A stretch of DNA of 64,000 bases, taken from positions 26,827 through 90,826 of the forward strand of contig JAPQWV010001400.1 in assembly GCA_027422505.1 (NCBI GenBank), written 5' to 3'. The position numbers were made by a program, and so were the translations under genes. The stretch comes from Craterostigma plantagineum. Taxonomy: Eukaryota; Streptophyta; Magnoliopsida; Lamiales; Linderniaceae. The notes under the pieces were generated by a model. It saw only the letters and a program-made list of their open reading frames with translations. It did not search any database and had not been told where the DNA came from. Every line of letters starts with the position of its first letter. Position 1 is the first letter of the stretch. Below are positions 42,962 through 54,266 of this stretch, piece by piece.

Positions 42962-43498
42962 GAGCTGTGCTTGGACAAAAAGATGGAAAGAAGAGTCACG
43001 TCATCTACTATGCTTCAAAGACGCTTGACTCGGCACAATGCAACTACACTACAACTGAAAAAGAGCTCTTATCTATTGTTTTTGCTTTTGATAAATTTAG
43101 GTCTTATTTATTGGGATCTAAAGTTTGTTTTTTCTGACCATGCAGCTGTTAAATATCTGTTGTCGAAAAAGGAGTCTAAACCACGCCTGATTCGTTGGAT
43201 CCTTTTGCTTCAAGAATTTGATTGGGAAATCAAAGATCGAAAAGGCGTAGACAACTCTGTAGCAGACCATTTGAGCCGTTTGATTCGTGACGAAGAGCCG
43301 CTACCGATTTCAGAAACGTTCCCAGATGAGCAATTATTTCGCCTTCAAGGTAAGGAATATCAAGAACCTTGGTTTGCCGATATAGTTAATTACTTGGTAA
43401 GTGGTGTTTTACCTTCACATTTGAGCTCGTCAAGGAAAAATAAAATTAAAAGCGACTCTAAATATTATATGTGGGATGAGCCATACCTGTGGAAATAG
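42934..43498 (+). pseudogene. Element J RNase H
   Basis: Two frame pieces. [38 protein letters not shown] and [14 protein letters not shown], then after a one-base change in a T-run near 43130 [37 protein letters not shown] and [13 protein letters not shown]. It runs into the integrase linker ([16 protein letters not shown]). TAG at 43496-43498 closes the frame just before the integrase ORF. Confidence 0.88.
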
Positions 43499-44532
43499 GT
43501 TCAGATCAAATAATACGTAGGTGCATTGCAAATGATGAAATTAATGATATACTTACTCATTGTCATACATATCCATGTGGAGGACACTTTGGACCTAAGC
43601 GAACCGCTAGAAAAATTTTAGATTCCGGTTTTTATTGGGAAACTATTTTTAAGGATGCTTATTTGTTTTGCAAAAGCTGTCCCAATTGTCATAGAACAGG
43701 TACGATTTCTTTTAGAGATGAAATGCCACAAAATCCCATTTTAGTTTGTGAAATTTTTGATGTATGGGGAATGGATTTCATGGGACCTTTTCCAAGCTCG
43801 TTTGGCTTCCTTTATATCTTGCTTGCCGTTGATTATACGAAGTGGGTAGAAGCAAAGGCTACCCGAACTAATGATTCTAAAGTGGTTGTAGGATTTCTTA
43901 AATCAAACATCTTTAGTAGGTTCGGAGTTCCCCGTGCAATTATAAGCGACCAAGGCACGCATTTTTGCAATCGCACAGTGGAAGCGCTCATGCGGAAATA
44001 TGGAGTCCATCAACGATTGGCCACTACTTATCACCCACAATCAAACGGTCAAGCCGAAGTTTCCAATAGGGAGGTCAAGAATATTTTGGAGAAAACCGTG
44101 AACCCGAATCGTAAGGATTGGAGCTTGCGATTAGACGATGCACTTTGGGCGTACCGTACTGCTTTTAAAACTCCAATCGGAATGTCACCGTATCGCCTGG
44201 TTTTCGGTAAGATGTGTCATTTACCAGTTGAAATTGAACATCGTGCTTTTTGGGCAGTTAAACAGTGCAACATGGAGGCCACAAAAGCCGGTGAGGAGCG
44301 AAAATTTCAGCTACAGGAACTTGAAGAAATTCGCCTAGAAGCCTATGAGAATGCGAGAATGTACAAGGAACGCACGAAGCAATTTCACGACAAACTCCTA
44401 CATAAAAAAGAATTCATGGTAGGTCAAAAAGTTCTCCTTTACAATTCAAGGCTGAAATTCATGCCAGGTAAGCTCAAATCTGTTGGATGGGACCATATAT
44501 TGTTAAAATATTTTTCCAAACGGCGTTATTGA
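43489..44532 (+). CDS. Element J integrase, long open frame
   Basis: Intact 347-codon frame. Zinc-binding part: [20 protein letters not shown] and [13 protein letters not shown] (His, His, Cys, Cys). Catalytic core: [11 protein letters not shown] (first Asp), [12 protein letters not shown] (second Asp), [19 protein letters not shown] (Glu). Then [57 protein letters not shown] and [17 protein letters not shown]. The end, after [13 protein letters not shown], deviates from the family by a late frame change near 44490. It is the best preserved enzyme domain in the window, but it would be made only as part of a broken polyprotein. Confidence 0.9.
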   Translation: MEIGSDQIIRRCIANDEINDILTHCHTYPCGGHFGPKRTARKILDSGFYWETIFKDAYLFCKSCPNCHRTGTISFRDEMPQNPILVCEIFDVWGMDFMGPFPSSFGFLYILLAVDYTKWVEAKATRTNDSKVVVGFLKSNIFSRFGVPRAIISDQGTHFCNRTVEALMRKYGVHQRLATTYHPQSNGQAEVSNREVKNILEKTVNPNRKDWSLRLDDALWAYRTAFKTPIGMSPYRLVFGKMCHLPVEIEHRAFWAVKQCNMEATKAGEERKFQLQELEEIRLEAYENARMYKERTKQFHDKLLHKKEFMVGQKVLLYNSRLKFMPGKLKSVGWDHILLKYFSKRRY

Positions 44533-46265
44533 AATTGAGTGCATATCTACTAACAAGTGTTTCAAGGTAAATGGTCATAGGCTTAAACCGTATTTTGAGA
44601 ATGATTTAATGGCTTGCGTAGAAGAGATAAAGATGCGCCAACCGATTTATGCATGACGTCAAAGAGCGGAGACTACGTCTAGCCAAAGACGTTAAAGAAA
44701 AGCGCTCATTGGGAGGCAACTCAATATTATCCTATTTTATTTTGTTATTGCAATATTTTCGTTTTATCTATGTTTTCATGATGATTAAGCAGGTTTGCTA
44801 GCGGCTACGTGTGCTACAAAATCTCACTAGGCTCGGAAACAAATATCCTCTCGCTCAGAATTTCTCTATGACTCACTGTCAGGGAAGTTTTATTTTCATT
44901 ATCACTTTTATCGCTTTACTCTGAAATATTAAAATGAAAATAGGTGGGAATCGTTAATTTTTAGCTACTATTTTCATTAGAATCTACATTGAGGACAATG
45001 CAGAGTTTAGGTGTGGGGGAGATTTATTATGCTAGCTGATGAATACATTTCTTGTCTCGAGTAAGCCGATGTGCATTAATTAGAACATGAGAGAAACAAT
45101 TAGGAATAATTATTTGGTATTAGGATGATTATTCTTTTTCTTCGGTTGATTTAAAGTCCGAATGCGCAAGAGTCGACACAAAGCCTACTTAAATATGTGA
45201 GATTTGAGCCTTAAAAAAAAAGAGTATTATCTATATACTCAGTTTTTTTTTGTGAGAACATCACATATGTTTCGAATATTCTAGAACTTGCTCTATTATA
45301 CATGTTGATATCATTGGAGGCTTTTGTGTACAAAAGTGATTAAGGCAATTAGGATTAAGCCTTGGCCTCAAACTGACCCTACCTTCAATATTTTCCACTT
45401 AATGAGCCAATTTGAGCCTTAAGCCTTATTTTTCTAGTTGAATTTAAGCCACTATATTTACACATATATATCCTTTTGGCTTTCTTTTTCAACCCATTGT
45501 CGGATTGGATGAGTTATTAATTGCTTAGATTCCACGATTTCGAGATTGATAATAAACTAATGAGTCCAGATATGTGATATTAGGAGTCTTTTAGTTATAG
45601 CGAAAAAGAAAAAAAAAGAAGCATCCGAAAAAAAATATATATTCCGAAAAAAAAAGCAAATACGAGAAAAAAAACAAGAAAAAAATATGTATTCGAAAAA
45701 AAAATTCATAAAAATATATATGAAGTGCTAGTTAGTTTTGTTGATATTGGAAGTTTTGAGTTGTCTTAGCAAGTTAGTATGATCAGAGTAATTCCAGAAG
45801 TAGTCGTGCATCATCGGATAGTTGTGGGATTTAGCGATTAATAATCATCTGATCCAATAATTTTACCTACTTTCCCAAAATATCCTACCTAATCCCTAGC
45901 CCCATTACAACCCAAAGAAAGACCTTCTGATTTGTACACTATAGTCGTTATGTGAATACAATGTGATATGTTAGCAAGCTTATGGTAATACCGTTTCATA
46001 GTGTTGATTTGAGCGTATACACATATATCCCATAAACACTTTGAGCGCACTGAGAGAATCCATGCGAGAGTTGTTGATTGTTGTGGCGTTCAGGCTTTAC
46101 TGAGATCGTCGAGAATGATTGTCATGTGCTGATTGTTGTTAATAATTGCTATCTCTAGGGCGAAGTAATGCATGTCGGTAAACTCTTGATCTGAATATTC
46201 ACATCTTTAATCTTTAATCTTTAGTAAATGCTTGAGGACAAGCATTGTTTTAGTGTGGCGGAATT
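44533..46265 (+). other. 3' untranslated region of J with two polypurine tracts
   Basis: Non-coding. AAAGCGCTCATTGGGAGGCA (44698-44717) follows pol as in element B. ATTGAGGACAATGCAGAG with GGTGTGGGGGAG (44990-45030) is an internal polypurine tract, and CTTGAGGACAAGCATTG with TTAGTGTGGCGG (46230-46262) is the terminal one. 45600-45720 is low-complexity A-rich (GAAAAAAAA, ATATAT). No downstream ORF like that of element B is seen. Confidence 0.78.
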
Positions 46266-47661
46266 TGATATATAACAATTTACTATATTTTATACCCCGT
46301 AAAAGTGTGCTTTTGGTCGATATTTGTACAATTTATACACGAATATTCTACGGCTACGTTTATTTACATTCGTTACAGGTATCGAAGCAAAAAATGGCAA
46401 AATAGAGTCGGAAGATGGGTCCTTCAGCCCAATTAGCCAAACCTTTAGACCCGTTACAAAGCCATGATGAAGATAAATGATAAGCCCACCAAAAATACCA
46501 ACGTTTGAAGAGTTATAAAGCTCCATTAATTGATGGGACCACTTTAACCAATAATAGATCTATACTATACTATCATCTTCATTACGAGACAAAGGCCATC
46601 AAGAAAATTGCTCAAGACAACGCACAAGGCTCAAGGCAGAAAAAAAGGAGTCGACGTGATCTACCCATGGCTGCTAAATATTTTCAAGAAACTGCTGAGT
46701 CGGCTCTTTGTCTCCGCTACTATTTTGGGAAAATGACTTCACTTCCATCATCTATAAAAGGGGAGAACCACGAAGAGGCCAGGGGATCAGTTCTTTTCAT
46801 CTTTATATATTTTTTTCTATTTTATATTAACAGCGTAGCAGAGCTTTGAGATTAATACAAGTGATAGTGAGCGATAGATGATGATGTGAGAGCCGATAGA
46901 ATTCGGGGAGACGTCTGTGAGAGATTAGTGCTGCTACTTCCATCTTTATGTCTTTTGTTTTATTTTATATTATGAGTGTGGCAGAGAGTCATTAAGCTAT
47001 TGATTATGCGAGGAGTGATAGAGCAGAGTTGAAGAGATCGATTCATACTTTTCACTTTAAGAATTAATGTTTTCCTTTCTATGGTTGCCGAGAGTTTTCT
47101 TCTTTTTGGCCACTTTCAATATTTAAGCTTTCTTTTTCTTAGCAATGATTATGTAATCACGGCACTGCTTCATTCCTCTTCACGGCAAATTGAGGACTAA
47201 AACATTTCTTAGCTTAAGGTGAGGTTCTGTGTGGAATGAGATAGGATGCATTCGAACCTTAAATCCACACGGTATCTTCTTTTTAGCTTTTCATCTTCAA
47301 TATAACTATAAATTTATATGAAGTTTAGTTATATGTTTAGCGAATATTATTTTATCATTGCTAGTTTAAATATTTTTACTCGTTTACCGTTGCGCTAAAA
47401 AACCATATCATCAAAACCCTCCTTAATAATATTATTATTATTACTATTATTATTATTATTAACATCATTATTACCTTAATATTATTATTATCATTATTAT
47501 TATTATTATTATAAATATTATTATTATTATTATTATTGATCGAGTTTGAAGTTAGAAATAAATCAACCATTTTCCCTGTGGAGACGATCCCTACTTTCGC
47601 TATACTACTGTTTAGTGAATAAGGATATAAATTATATTTTTGGCCGTTTACGACGCGACCA
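46266..47661 (+). repeat. 3' LTR of element J
   Basis: TGATATATAACAATTTACTA to TTTACGACGCGACCA. TATA box TATAAAAG at 46753-46760 (CATCTATAAAAGGGGAGAAC). An ATT-rich tract lies at 47433-47537. Only the last part matches the region before the primer site at 40374. Confidence 0.8.
47433..47537. repeat. (ATT)n microsatellite in right LTR of J
   Basis: Broken runs of ATT/TTA with short interruptions. Equivalent in place to the tract at 40201-40253. Confidence 0.93.
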
Positions 47662-49740
47662 GCAAGCAAATCTTTAAACAATTCGTACATCCTTCCAAAT
47701 GCAAAAACACTCTTACAACTCAAATACGCAAAACATCTTCCACATACCAAAACACTTAAACGACGCAAACATGAAAATTACGTCACAAAAATTTACACGT
47801 AACACAGTCTCAAAAACCAGTGCGCGTTGTAAGAGCCCAACACAGAACAACCATTAAAACGACGAACAAGCTCATGAGAAGCGAAATCTCGAGTACTAAC
47901 ATATTCAATTGCGACTAAAACGACGCACTAACTCTGCATGTTCCTTGTTCTATTTCTTGGTCTTGTTGTTCATTCAATTCATCTCCGTGAACTCGATTCG
48001 TCTGTATGAATGGTTAACAGTATTACCGTGTTGTTCCTATCGTGTCTATTTATAGGCACGAATCGAACAACGAAATCGTTAAAGTCCCCAAAACATAATT
48101 AATCATGCAGATGAATTTTTGACTTGAGGGTTCAGCGCAGCGAACGAAAGCGGTGCTTTCTTTGTCGATTCTCAGACTTCGCCTCACTCAAATCAATTTA
48201 GAAAAACTCGTTGATTTGATATTATTTAGGGGTCTAACTTTTAAATTATGTGTATCATAGATTAGTGGAACAATTTGCATATGACAGTTTTGGGTGATTC
48301 ATTTCAATTCTCTTTAATCGGTTTTTGGGTCCAAATTTTAATGATAGAAATTGCTACATTTTTAAACTAAAAACTATCGCCCAAATTTTTCAACTTCATC
48401 TCCGCGAATCCAACGCCCGATTCCAGAATCGGCCGACAGAATGACTTGTTTTACAATACCTCGGTGATTCTTCAAATTGCCCAATTCTTCAAAACGCTCG
48501 ATTCTCCAAATCGCCCAATTCTACAAATTGCCTGATTCCTCGAATCCTTCCAACAGTCAATATATTTCTCGGTGATTTTGCAATTCGCCCGATTCCTTAC
48601 TCAATAGATTTGCCATAGTACATCTCCCTCATATAAATACAAATCGCCCGATTCCTCATCACTTTTCCCAACTTCACGCGATTTATAGTTTAAAATTTCT
48701 GTAGAATTTCAAACGACCTTCTTCAATCCTGCGCTCACATCACCTCTATTTGTGTTTCTACAAATTCCCACTCATTTCGATAAGGAAAATCACCGAATCT
48801 GCTAATATTAACTTGTTTTCCACTCGTTTTCTGCAGGATTCGCTGTTTAGGGCTCATTGGTTCATTTCGTTCGCAGATTTTTTTCTGCTTTGCTTTAAAT
48901 CGTCAAAATCCCTTCACAGCTTAGGGTTAATGGTTTTTATCCTATCGTCGAAAAATTCCCTTTTGTAGACTTCTACTGATTTGTTTTCGGAAACCCTAAT
49001 CTCATTCGCCCGATTTGATCTAGATTGAATTTGAATTTTGAACTTCATTCGCCTGATTTCCCTTCAGTCAGCGAATTTGACTGAAAAACTAACTTTGAAT
49101 CGCCCGATTCTACATTCTGATTCAATCGACCGATCTCCTCGATTTAACGGAGAGCTCACTTTCAATCGCCTGATTCTAAACTCTGTTTCAATTGCCCGAT
49201 TCTAAACTCCGTTTCAATAGCCCGATTCCATCGACTTTAACTGAACGTTTAATTCTCAATCACCCGATTCTGACTTCTGGTTAATCACCGATTTCGTCAA
49301 TTTTACTGAAAGTCGTATTACAATCGCCCGATTATGCCTTCTTTGATATTTTTACGATTGACGTCACACGATTAAACACATCGCGCGATTTCACATCCTT
49401 AGAGCATTTCACATCCTTCTGATCCTTATCTCCCGATTCTTACTTTCAAATTGAATTTTCGATTCGTCCGACTTTGCAAGTTCACACGATTCTTACATCA
49501 TTGCAAATTCCACTTCATCGCCCGATAGTCACACAATTAATTTGCTAAAATTTTCTAAGTCACGTAACACATATAATGCACAATAGTGAGGCAGTTAATC
49601 ATTACAAAAATGAATTGTTACTTTGCCGACACTTAGAAATTTCTTTCTAAGTGTGGCAACAATTGTTTTAACCAGCAACTGCCTACTAATAACTTGATCT
49701 TATTTTACAAATTGTTCAACATTGTGTGAGAAATCGACGA
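47662..49740. repeat. Non-coding DNA with CGCCCGATT motif array
   Basis: From about 48390 to 49530 there are some thirty CGCCCGATT, CAATCGCCCGATTC and degraded forms, all in the same orientation, spaced 20-60 bases. This is the word found in the Tekay-type LTRs A and K. It may be a decayed minus-strand LTR of that group, but I found neither TG/CA ends nor promoter blocks. The first 600 bases hold no recognised feature. A hairpin, CTTAGAAATTTCTTTCTAAG, lies at 49631-49650. Confidence 0.65.
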
Positions 49741-51191
49741 GAATTTCCATTCAAAGGACTGGGCACAACGATTACCCAACAACGTGCAGTTAGATTTTGA
49801 TAACACGCCGTGCCCAGATCCCATTATCCCCAAAGTCCTACAAAACCATCCCTTAAAAACTGCCCTAAATATCACCGAGTGTGTCCCCGAAGTTTACGTT
49901 CAACAATTTGGGCCACTCTTCAAAACCCGACTGATAACCCAAAAACAACTCGTCTCTCAGCCAAAATAGAAAATACAATTGTCGTTTTGACACCAACAGT
50001 CATTCGCCCAACTATATATCCCATACTCAATAACCTACGACCCATATCCCACTGAGACAGATCTAGTCGATGACTTCCTTTTCATGGAATACAAACCGAA
50101 CCCACAAAAGACTATACATCTACCTGACTTTTGAGCCAAAGACATACCCCAATGATGGCGGACCCTGTTCCTCATAGTGAACGAATGCCTATCTCCGAAT
50201 CACATCGGTTCGGATCGATGCAACCGCCACATTATGTTGATTTTCCACTGCCCCGTCTTCAAAAAAAACTACGATGTTGCCCAACTAATCTGGTGACCTC
50301 CTTGACCAGTTAAGAAGACGAGGACTCGGAGTGTCAAAGAAGGTGCTTCCATACCTCCGATGGTTCCCCGTCTTCGTTCAACATTTCTTGGATCTGAACC
50401 CCGAGATTGAGCGACGTCCCCAAACCGAAGGCTACCAAGTCCCAAAGCTCGGCAAATACAATCAACAAAGACCAAGTCCAAATTTGAACAGGAGGCCATG
50501 CTTCTGGGTGAACATCTTCTTCAACTTCTCGACAACATAGTTCCCGTGCTACAGACCTACCTGCGAGCAAACAACCTCGAGGACATCCCCACGGTTCAAC
50601 ACAACCCAGTTGAGCCTAACCCAGGGATCACCCAACCCCTCAAGCCAAATTTAGGTCTAGGATGACCCGCATCCCACAACGAAAACAAAAGAGAAAATCG
50701 GAAGGGAATGACGGAAGCAGCAAACAGGAACGGCGTACAAAATAAAAACACGACCGTATACCTCAGTCCTCTAGTCCACAAATAAGCCGGACCGAGCCAA
50801 AAGGTGTAGGGGACGACTTTGCCTTCCGTCGAGTAGAAGTCGCGACATAGGGTCAAATCGCACAAACTATCCCACCTAGCCACTGAATCATCTGCCAAAA
50901 GATGGTTGTTTCACATACACACGAGGCTCCACATCAACCATCACCACCTCGCTCGGAGGAGGTCGATGTTGCATCAAGCAGTCCTCAGCCTCAGACTGCA
51001 AATCTTTGACCACAACGAGTCTAGTGTCCTCACCACCTATATTCTTTCCATTTACTAGGACTCAAACACCGTCTTACTGCACCTCTAGATCTTAGTGATC
51101 TGGACAGAACGCTCCACAACGTCTCCGACTAGAAGCTAGTACGGAACAGAGCGAAAGACCCAAAGTAGTCAACACCACACCAGCTACTGAT

Positions 51192-51557
51192 TTGGGCCAT
51201 CGATCTGAGTCCGTCTCAGCATTGATGTTGACGGTGAGCCTCAGTGGCCCCGTAACACCTTTTTCTGATGTTGTGATGACAGAACGTCTTTGTGACTCTG
51301 TCCCGTTACTTTCCCCGTTCGTGACGGAGGCAAGGCTCAATGCCCGACTTGAAGAGTTTGCGAGGGGCCTTGAGGACTCTATCATGACCCGAGTCCACGG
51401 AGCACTCGGTTCATCAACCTTCGACAAAGGCAAGACCCCCGTCATCGAAGAAGAACGTGTAGCCCCTAAGTCCGCTGATCCTGATGCTGGCCCATGGAAT
51501 GTTCCAATAGACGAACTCATCGATGTCCTGGGGACTACGCACTGCACCGAACCTTAG
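51192..51557 (+). pseudogene. Unrecognised ORF in element H
   Basis: A 121-codon frame with FVTEARLNARLEEFARGLED, VHGALGSSTFDKGKTPVIEE and GPWNVPIDELIDVLG. I do not recognise the family. It is acidic, and the central part looks like a single amphipathic helix. It lies 5' of the ORF at 51955 in the same orientation and may be part of the same former protein. The true start is not evident. Confidence 0.4.
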
Positions 51558-51954
51558 CGAATGGGCTCAGGAGGTTCTTAGACGGCTTGAGGTTCCTTTA
51601 CCTGTCGAGGCGAGGCCGGATCATGAAGACAACCACGTGACGACCCTGACGATGAGGGTCATCCCGAGGGGGAGAGACGCAACAAAAACATCAACAGTTG
51701 AAACCACACCACACGAACAAAACACCTACACCCACACGAACCAAATAATCTACCCGAACTACTACCAAAACAACCCAACAAGTCTCCTCACCAGGCATAA
51801 GCCTTTCACTTCCTAGTCCCACAATTCAAAGAAGCCCCTCCAATCCTCCATTCTCACATACTTCATCCCTTCAGACAGACGAACCAATCGTATCTCTCGA
51901 AGAGCTTTACAACCCTCACACCACCGTTGAAAATACATCTTCAGCGATGATTGG

Positions 51955-53090
51955 ATGACAAAGCCGATGGATCCAGCCATTGCCAAGGGCTTAATGGAGA
52001 ATGCCAGATACTTCCTTATGAAGGCAAACGTAAGCCTGGCCCTCATCGACGATGATGAACGCGAGGAAGGTGAATACTACGAAGTTGATATTGCAGAACT
52101 TTCTGAGCTTCTCAAACATGCCATCGTAGACGAGGAGTGCCCTCCCTCGAAGTCGAAGATAAGAGAAAATTTAATCTGCCATGGGAAAATGCCAAAGTGG
52201 TTGCACCATATCGAGAAGAGATACGAAGGAGAATCTGGAAGAAGAAAGATAGGATTAAGAAGGTAAACGAGCTTGAACTCAGACGTCTAACTCATCTCTC
52301 AAGAACAACTGCCGTTCGGTACCTGCTCTCTCTCCGTCGAGGACTTATGCTCAAAGGAAAAGGAGCCGATGTTGATACTCTTCGAAGAGATAAGAAGGAA
52401 AGAGCCAGAGTCAGTGCAGTCGTGGGACTACGACGAGCTCGCCTTGACTTCTACGAACTCCCTATCTACAAGGTACGGCAAGAAGATGGAACGATCGAAG
52501 AACTGACTGAAGGCGATCTCTCCTACATCAGAAGTGAGGACATTGATCAGATGCTGGGAAGCTAACAGGCTCACTGGAACACTTCAGAACCCAGACCTCA
52601 TGGTTGGATACGTCGCTCTTAAGCGATTTATGATGCGCCAAGTCAAGTTCAACGCAACCACGACCTCCAAATGGCAATGGAAAGCAACATGAAGAGCGTA
52701 AATCTCACGAAGCCATCCTTCGAAGTCCCAGACCCAGGTTTTGGTGAAGGCCACAAAATAAATGAAGATGACGATCCGTCAGTGGTCTACATTGACTACA
52801 AGGGAGAGAAGAAGCTAATGAAAACGTCAGAGATTAACAAGTTCAGCAACGGAACCCTCCTGATCATTCGAAACAAACTTACAAGCATTCTCGACAGCTA
52901 AGATACAAAGAGCACGAAGTCCAAGAAAAATACATGAAGCTGACCGATACCATCTCTGAGAGAATATCCCTTCGAAGAAGTTTGCGATCGTATGAGCACT
53001 TCTTAGGACTCAAAAAGTCTCCTTACGTGCTAGTGAGCCCCAAGAAAAGGAAGACCCAGAAGAGACCAATAAGAGGAAGAGGACACTAAG
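51955..53090 (+). pseudogene. Retroelement-associated ORF (FSNGTL class), broken
   Basis: Charged protein in several frame pieces. 51955-52266 holds MTKPMDPAIAKGLMENARYF and GEYYEVDIAELSELLKHA. 52137-52565 holds ELRRLTHLSRTTAVRYLLSL, RRARLDFYELPIYKVRQED and GDLSYIRSEDIDQML. 52671-52901 holds MAMESNMKSVNLTKPSFEVP, VVYIDYKGEKKLMKTSEI and NKFSNGTLLIIRNKL. The tail reads ERISLRRSLRSYEHFLG. I recall proteins with a KFSDGTL core and a RRIFRSLESFVGGR tail near the 3' end of copia-type elements in asterid genomes; the two halves match here in order. Function unknown to me. Confidence 0.65.
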
Positions 53091-53098
53091 GGGGAGAT

Positions 53099-53391
53099 TG
53101 TTAGGAATAAATCATAGTGTCCTCTATGTATTTAAGTCTTGGGTTTATATTTTGATATTAATGGGTTGTAGTAGTATGGGTAGACAATTTGTATTTATTA
53201 GAAGTTTGGTACTTGGGCTTTAATATACCAATTGAATGTGGTATATAAAGCCCATAATTACCCTTGTTAGGGTTTATCAAAAGAATTTGCTTTGGAAGCC
53301 GCTCTCGTTAAACTAACACACGAACACACACTCAAGGTGTTTCATATGCTTTTAATCTTTCTAATAATCTTTTGATCGTTGTTTGGCAACA
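53099..53391 (+). repeat. 3' LTR of element H
   Basis: TGTTAGGAATAAATCATAGT at the start follows the polypurine tract. TATA box TATATAAAG at 53242-53250. The likely end is TTTGGCAACA at 53391, set by the TG...CA rule and by the start of unrelated sequence. Confidence 0.75.
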
Positions 53392-53883
53392 AGTGGACCA
53401 ACACACTTAACAAGATCGAACACCTGATTTAATAACGCAAACAGAGCAGAATCCGTAGAATTTTTCGAAAAATTTGAAGAACATTGCTAAGATCAATTTT
53501 CGATTAACATTCAAAATTCACAGAGAAGTTAGTTCGATCAACCAAAAATAAGCTCAGATAAAAAAGAAACACACAATCGATCAACAAAAACGGCAAACAA
53601 ATCGAATTTTCAGAATCTGATCGAAAATTTTCTTAGGAACAGTTCGAGGAACACAATGGCTCAAATCTTCAGGATCCACTACAAATCATGTTTCGATCAA
53701 TCAAAATTCCACTCAGACATGTATAAACCAACCGATCAAAGCCTAAAAACAGCAGATTATATCCGTTTTTGAAGAATCAGTCCTAAACCTATGGAAGAAC
53801 TGTGCGCGAGATTTGGGAAAAAAATAGTTCCAAAAAATTAAAACTTCAGTCCAAATCTGAACATGCTCGGCTCTGATATCAAT
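53392..53883 (-). other. Leader of minus-strand copia element I
   Basis: Untranslated leader of element I in element orientation, cut off at 53392 by the LTR of H. On the minus strand TGATATCAGAGCC (53882-53870), close to the initiator-Met primer site TGGTATCAGAGC, follows the LTR. No ORF is recognised. Confidence 0.7.
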
Positions 53884-54242
53884 TGTTAGGACCTCAGATA
53901 TCCAACCTAGATCGAATTTACGAAGAACGGATTGTAAATCTAACGAATTTGATGCTACAGATCGAGATTTGGCAATTAAGCTTTGGAGAGAAATGACTTG
54001 GAGCACAAGTAAAGGTTTGGCGCTAATTTCTCTCTAAAATTCCAGTTTTCGTGTTTCGATGATTACTCCTTGCTACAACACAGTCCTTATTTCCTAAGAA
54101 GTTCACTTATATATACCACCTCATGGTATATTTACACAACTAGTCCTACACAATGACTAATTACAATTTATCCCAAGACTACTAATTTGCATAGTAAGAC
54201 TAAGACAACTATATTACTGAATACAATAAAATAGTTCCAACA
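53884..54242 (-). repeat. 5' LTR of copia element I
   Basis: On the minus strand it begins TGTTGGAACTATTTTATTGT and ends GAGGTCCTAACA. TATA box GGTATATATAAG at 54118-54104. The tRNA-Met-like primer site follows. At 359 bases it has usual copia LTR size. Confidence 0.85.
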
Positions 54243-54266
54243 CATACCTTCATTGCACAATTGAGG

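Larger units (their letters stand above)
39297..47661 (+). mobile_element. Ty3/gypsy Athila-type element J, RT-deleted
   Basis: LTR ends at 40374, then a perfect tRNA-Asp primer site, gag from 40458, protease, a truncated reverse transcriptase, RNase H, integrase ending 44532, long 3' non-coding DNA with two polypurine tracts and a 3' LTR at 46266-47661. The left boundary is uncertain because the LTR before 40374 resembles the right LTR only in its last 170 bases or so. The proteins are diverged from those of element B, so this is another Athila family. Confidence 0.85.
49741..53098 (+). mobile_element. Copia-like element H, internal 3' part
   Basis: The stretch ends with a polypurine tract (AAGGGGGAGA, 53088-53097) and a copia-type LTR. 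Its left part (49740-51800) is AC-rich, Pro/Thr-rich when translated, with only broken frames. Its right part encodes an ORF family described separately. No gag, protease, integrase or reverse transcriptase motif is recognisable, so either these are deleted or this is a non-autonomous element. The 5' LTR was not found. Confidence 0.6.

Noticed and set aside
47376..47768. A minus-strand frame with a long Asn run.
   Set aside because: The run is the ATT microsatellite of the J LTR read in one frame.
50131..50898. Possible genes on both strands between 50.1 and 50.9 kb.
   Set aside because: Short frames on both strands without recognisable domains; they are treated as decayed internal DNA of element H.
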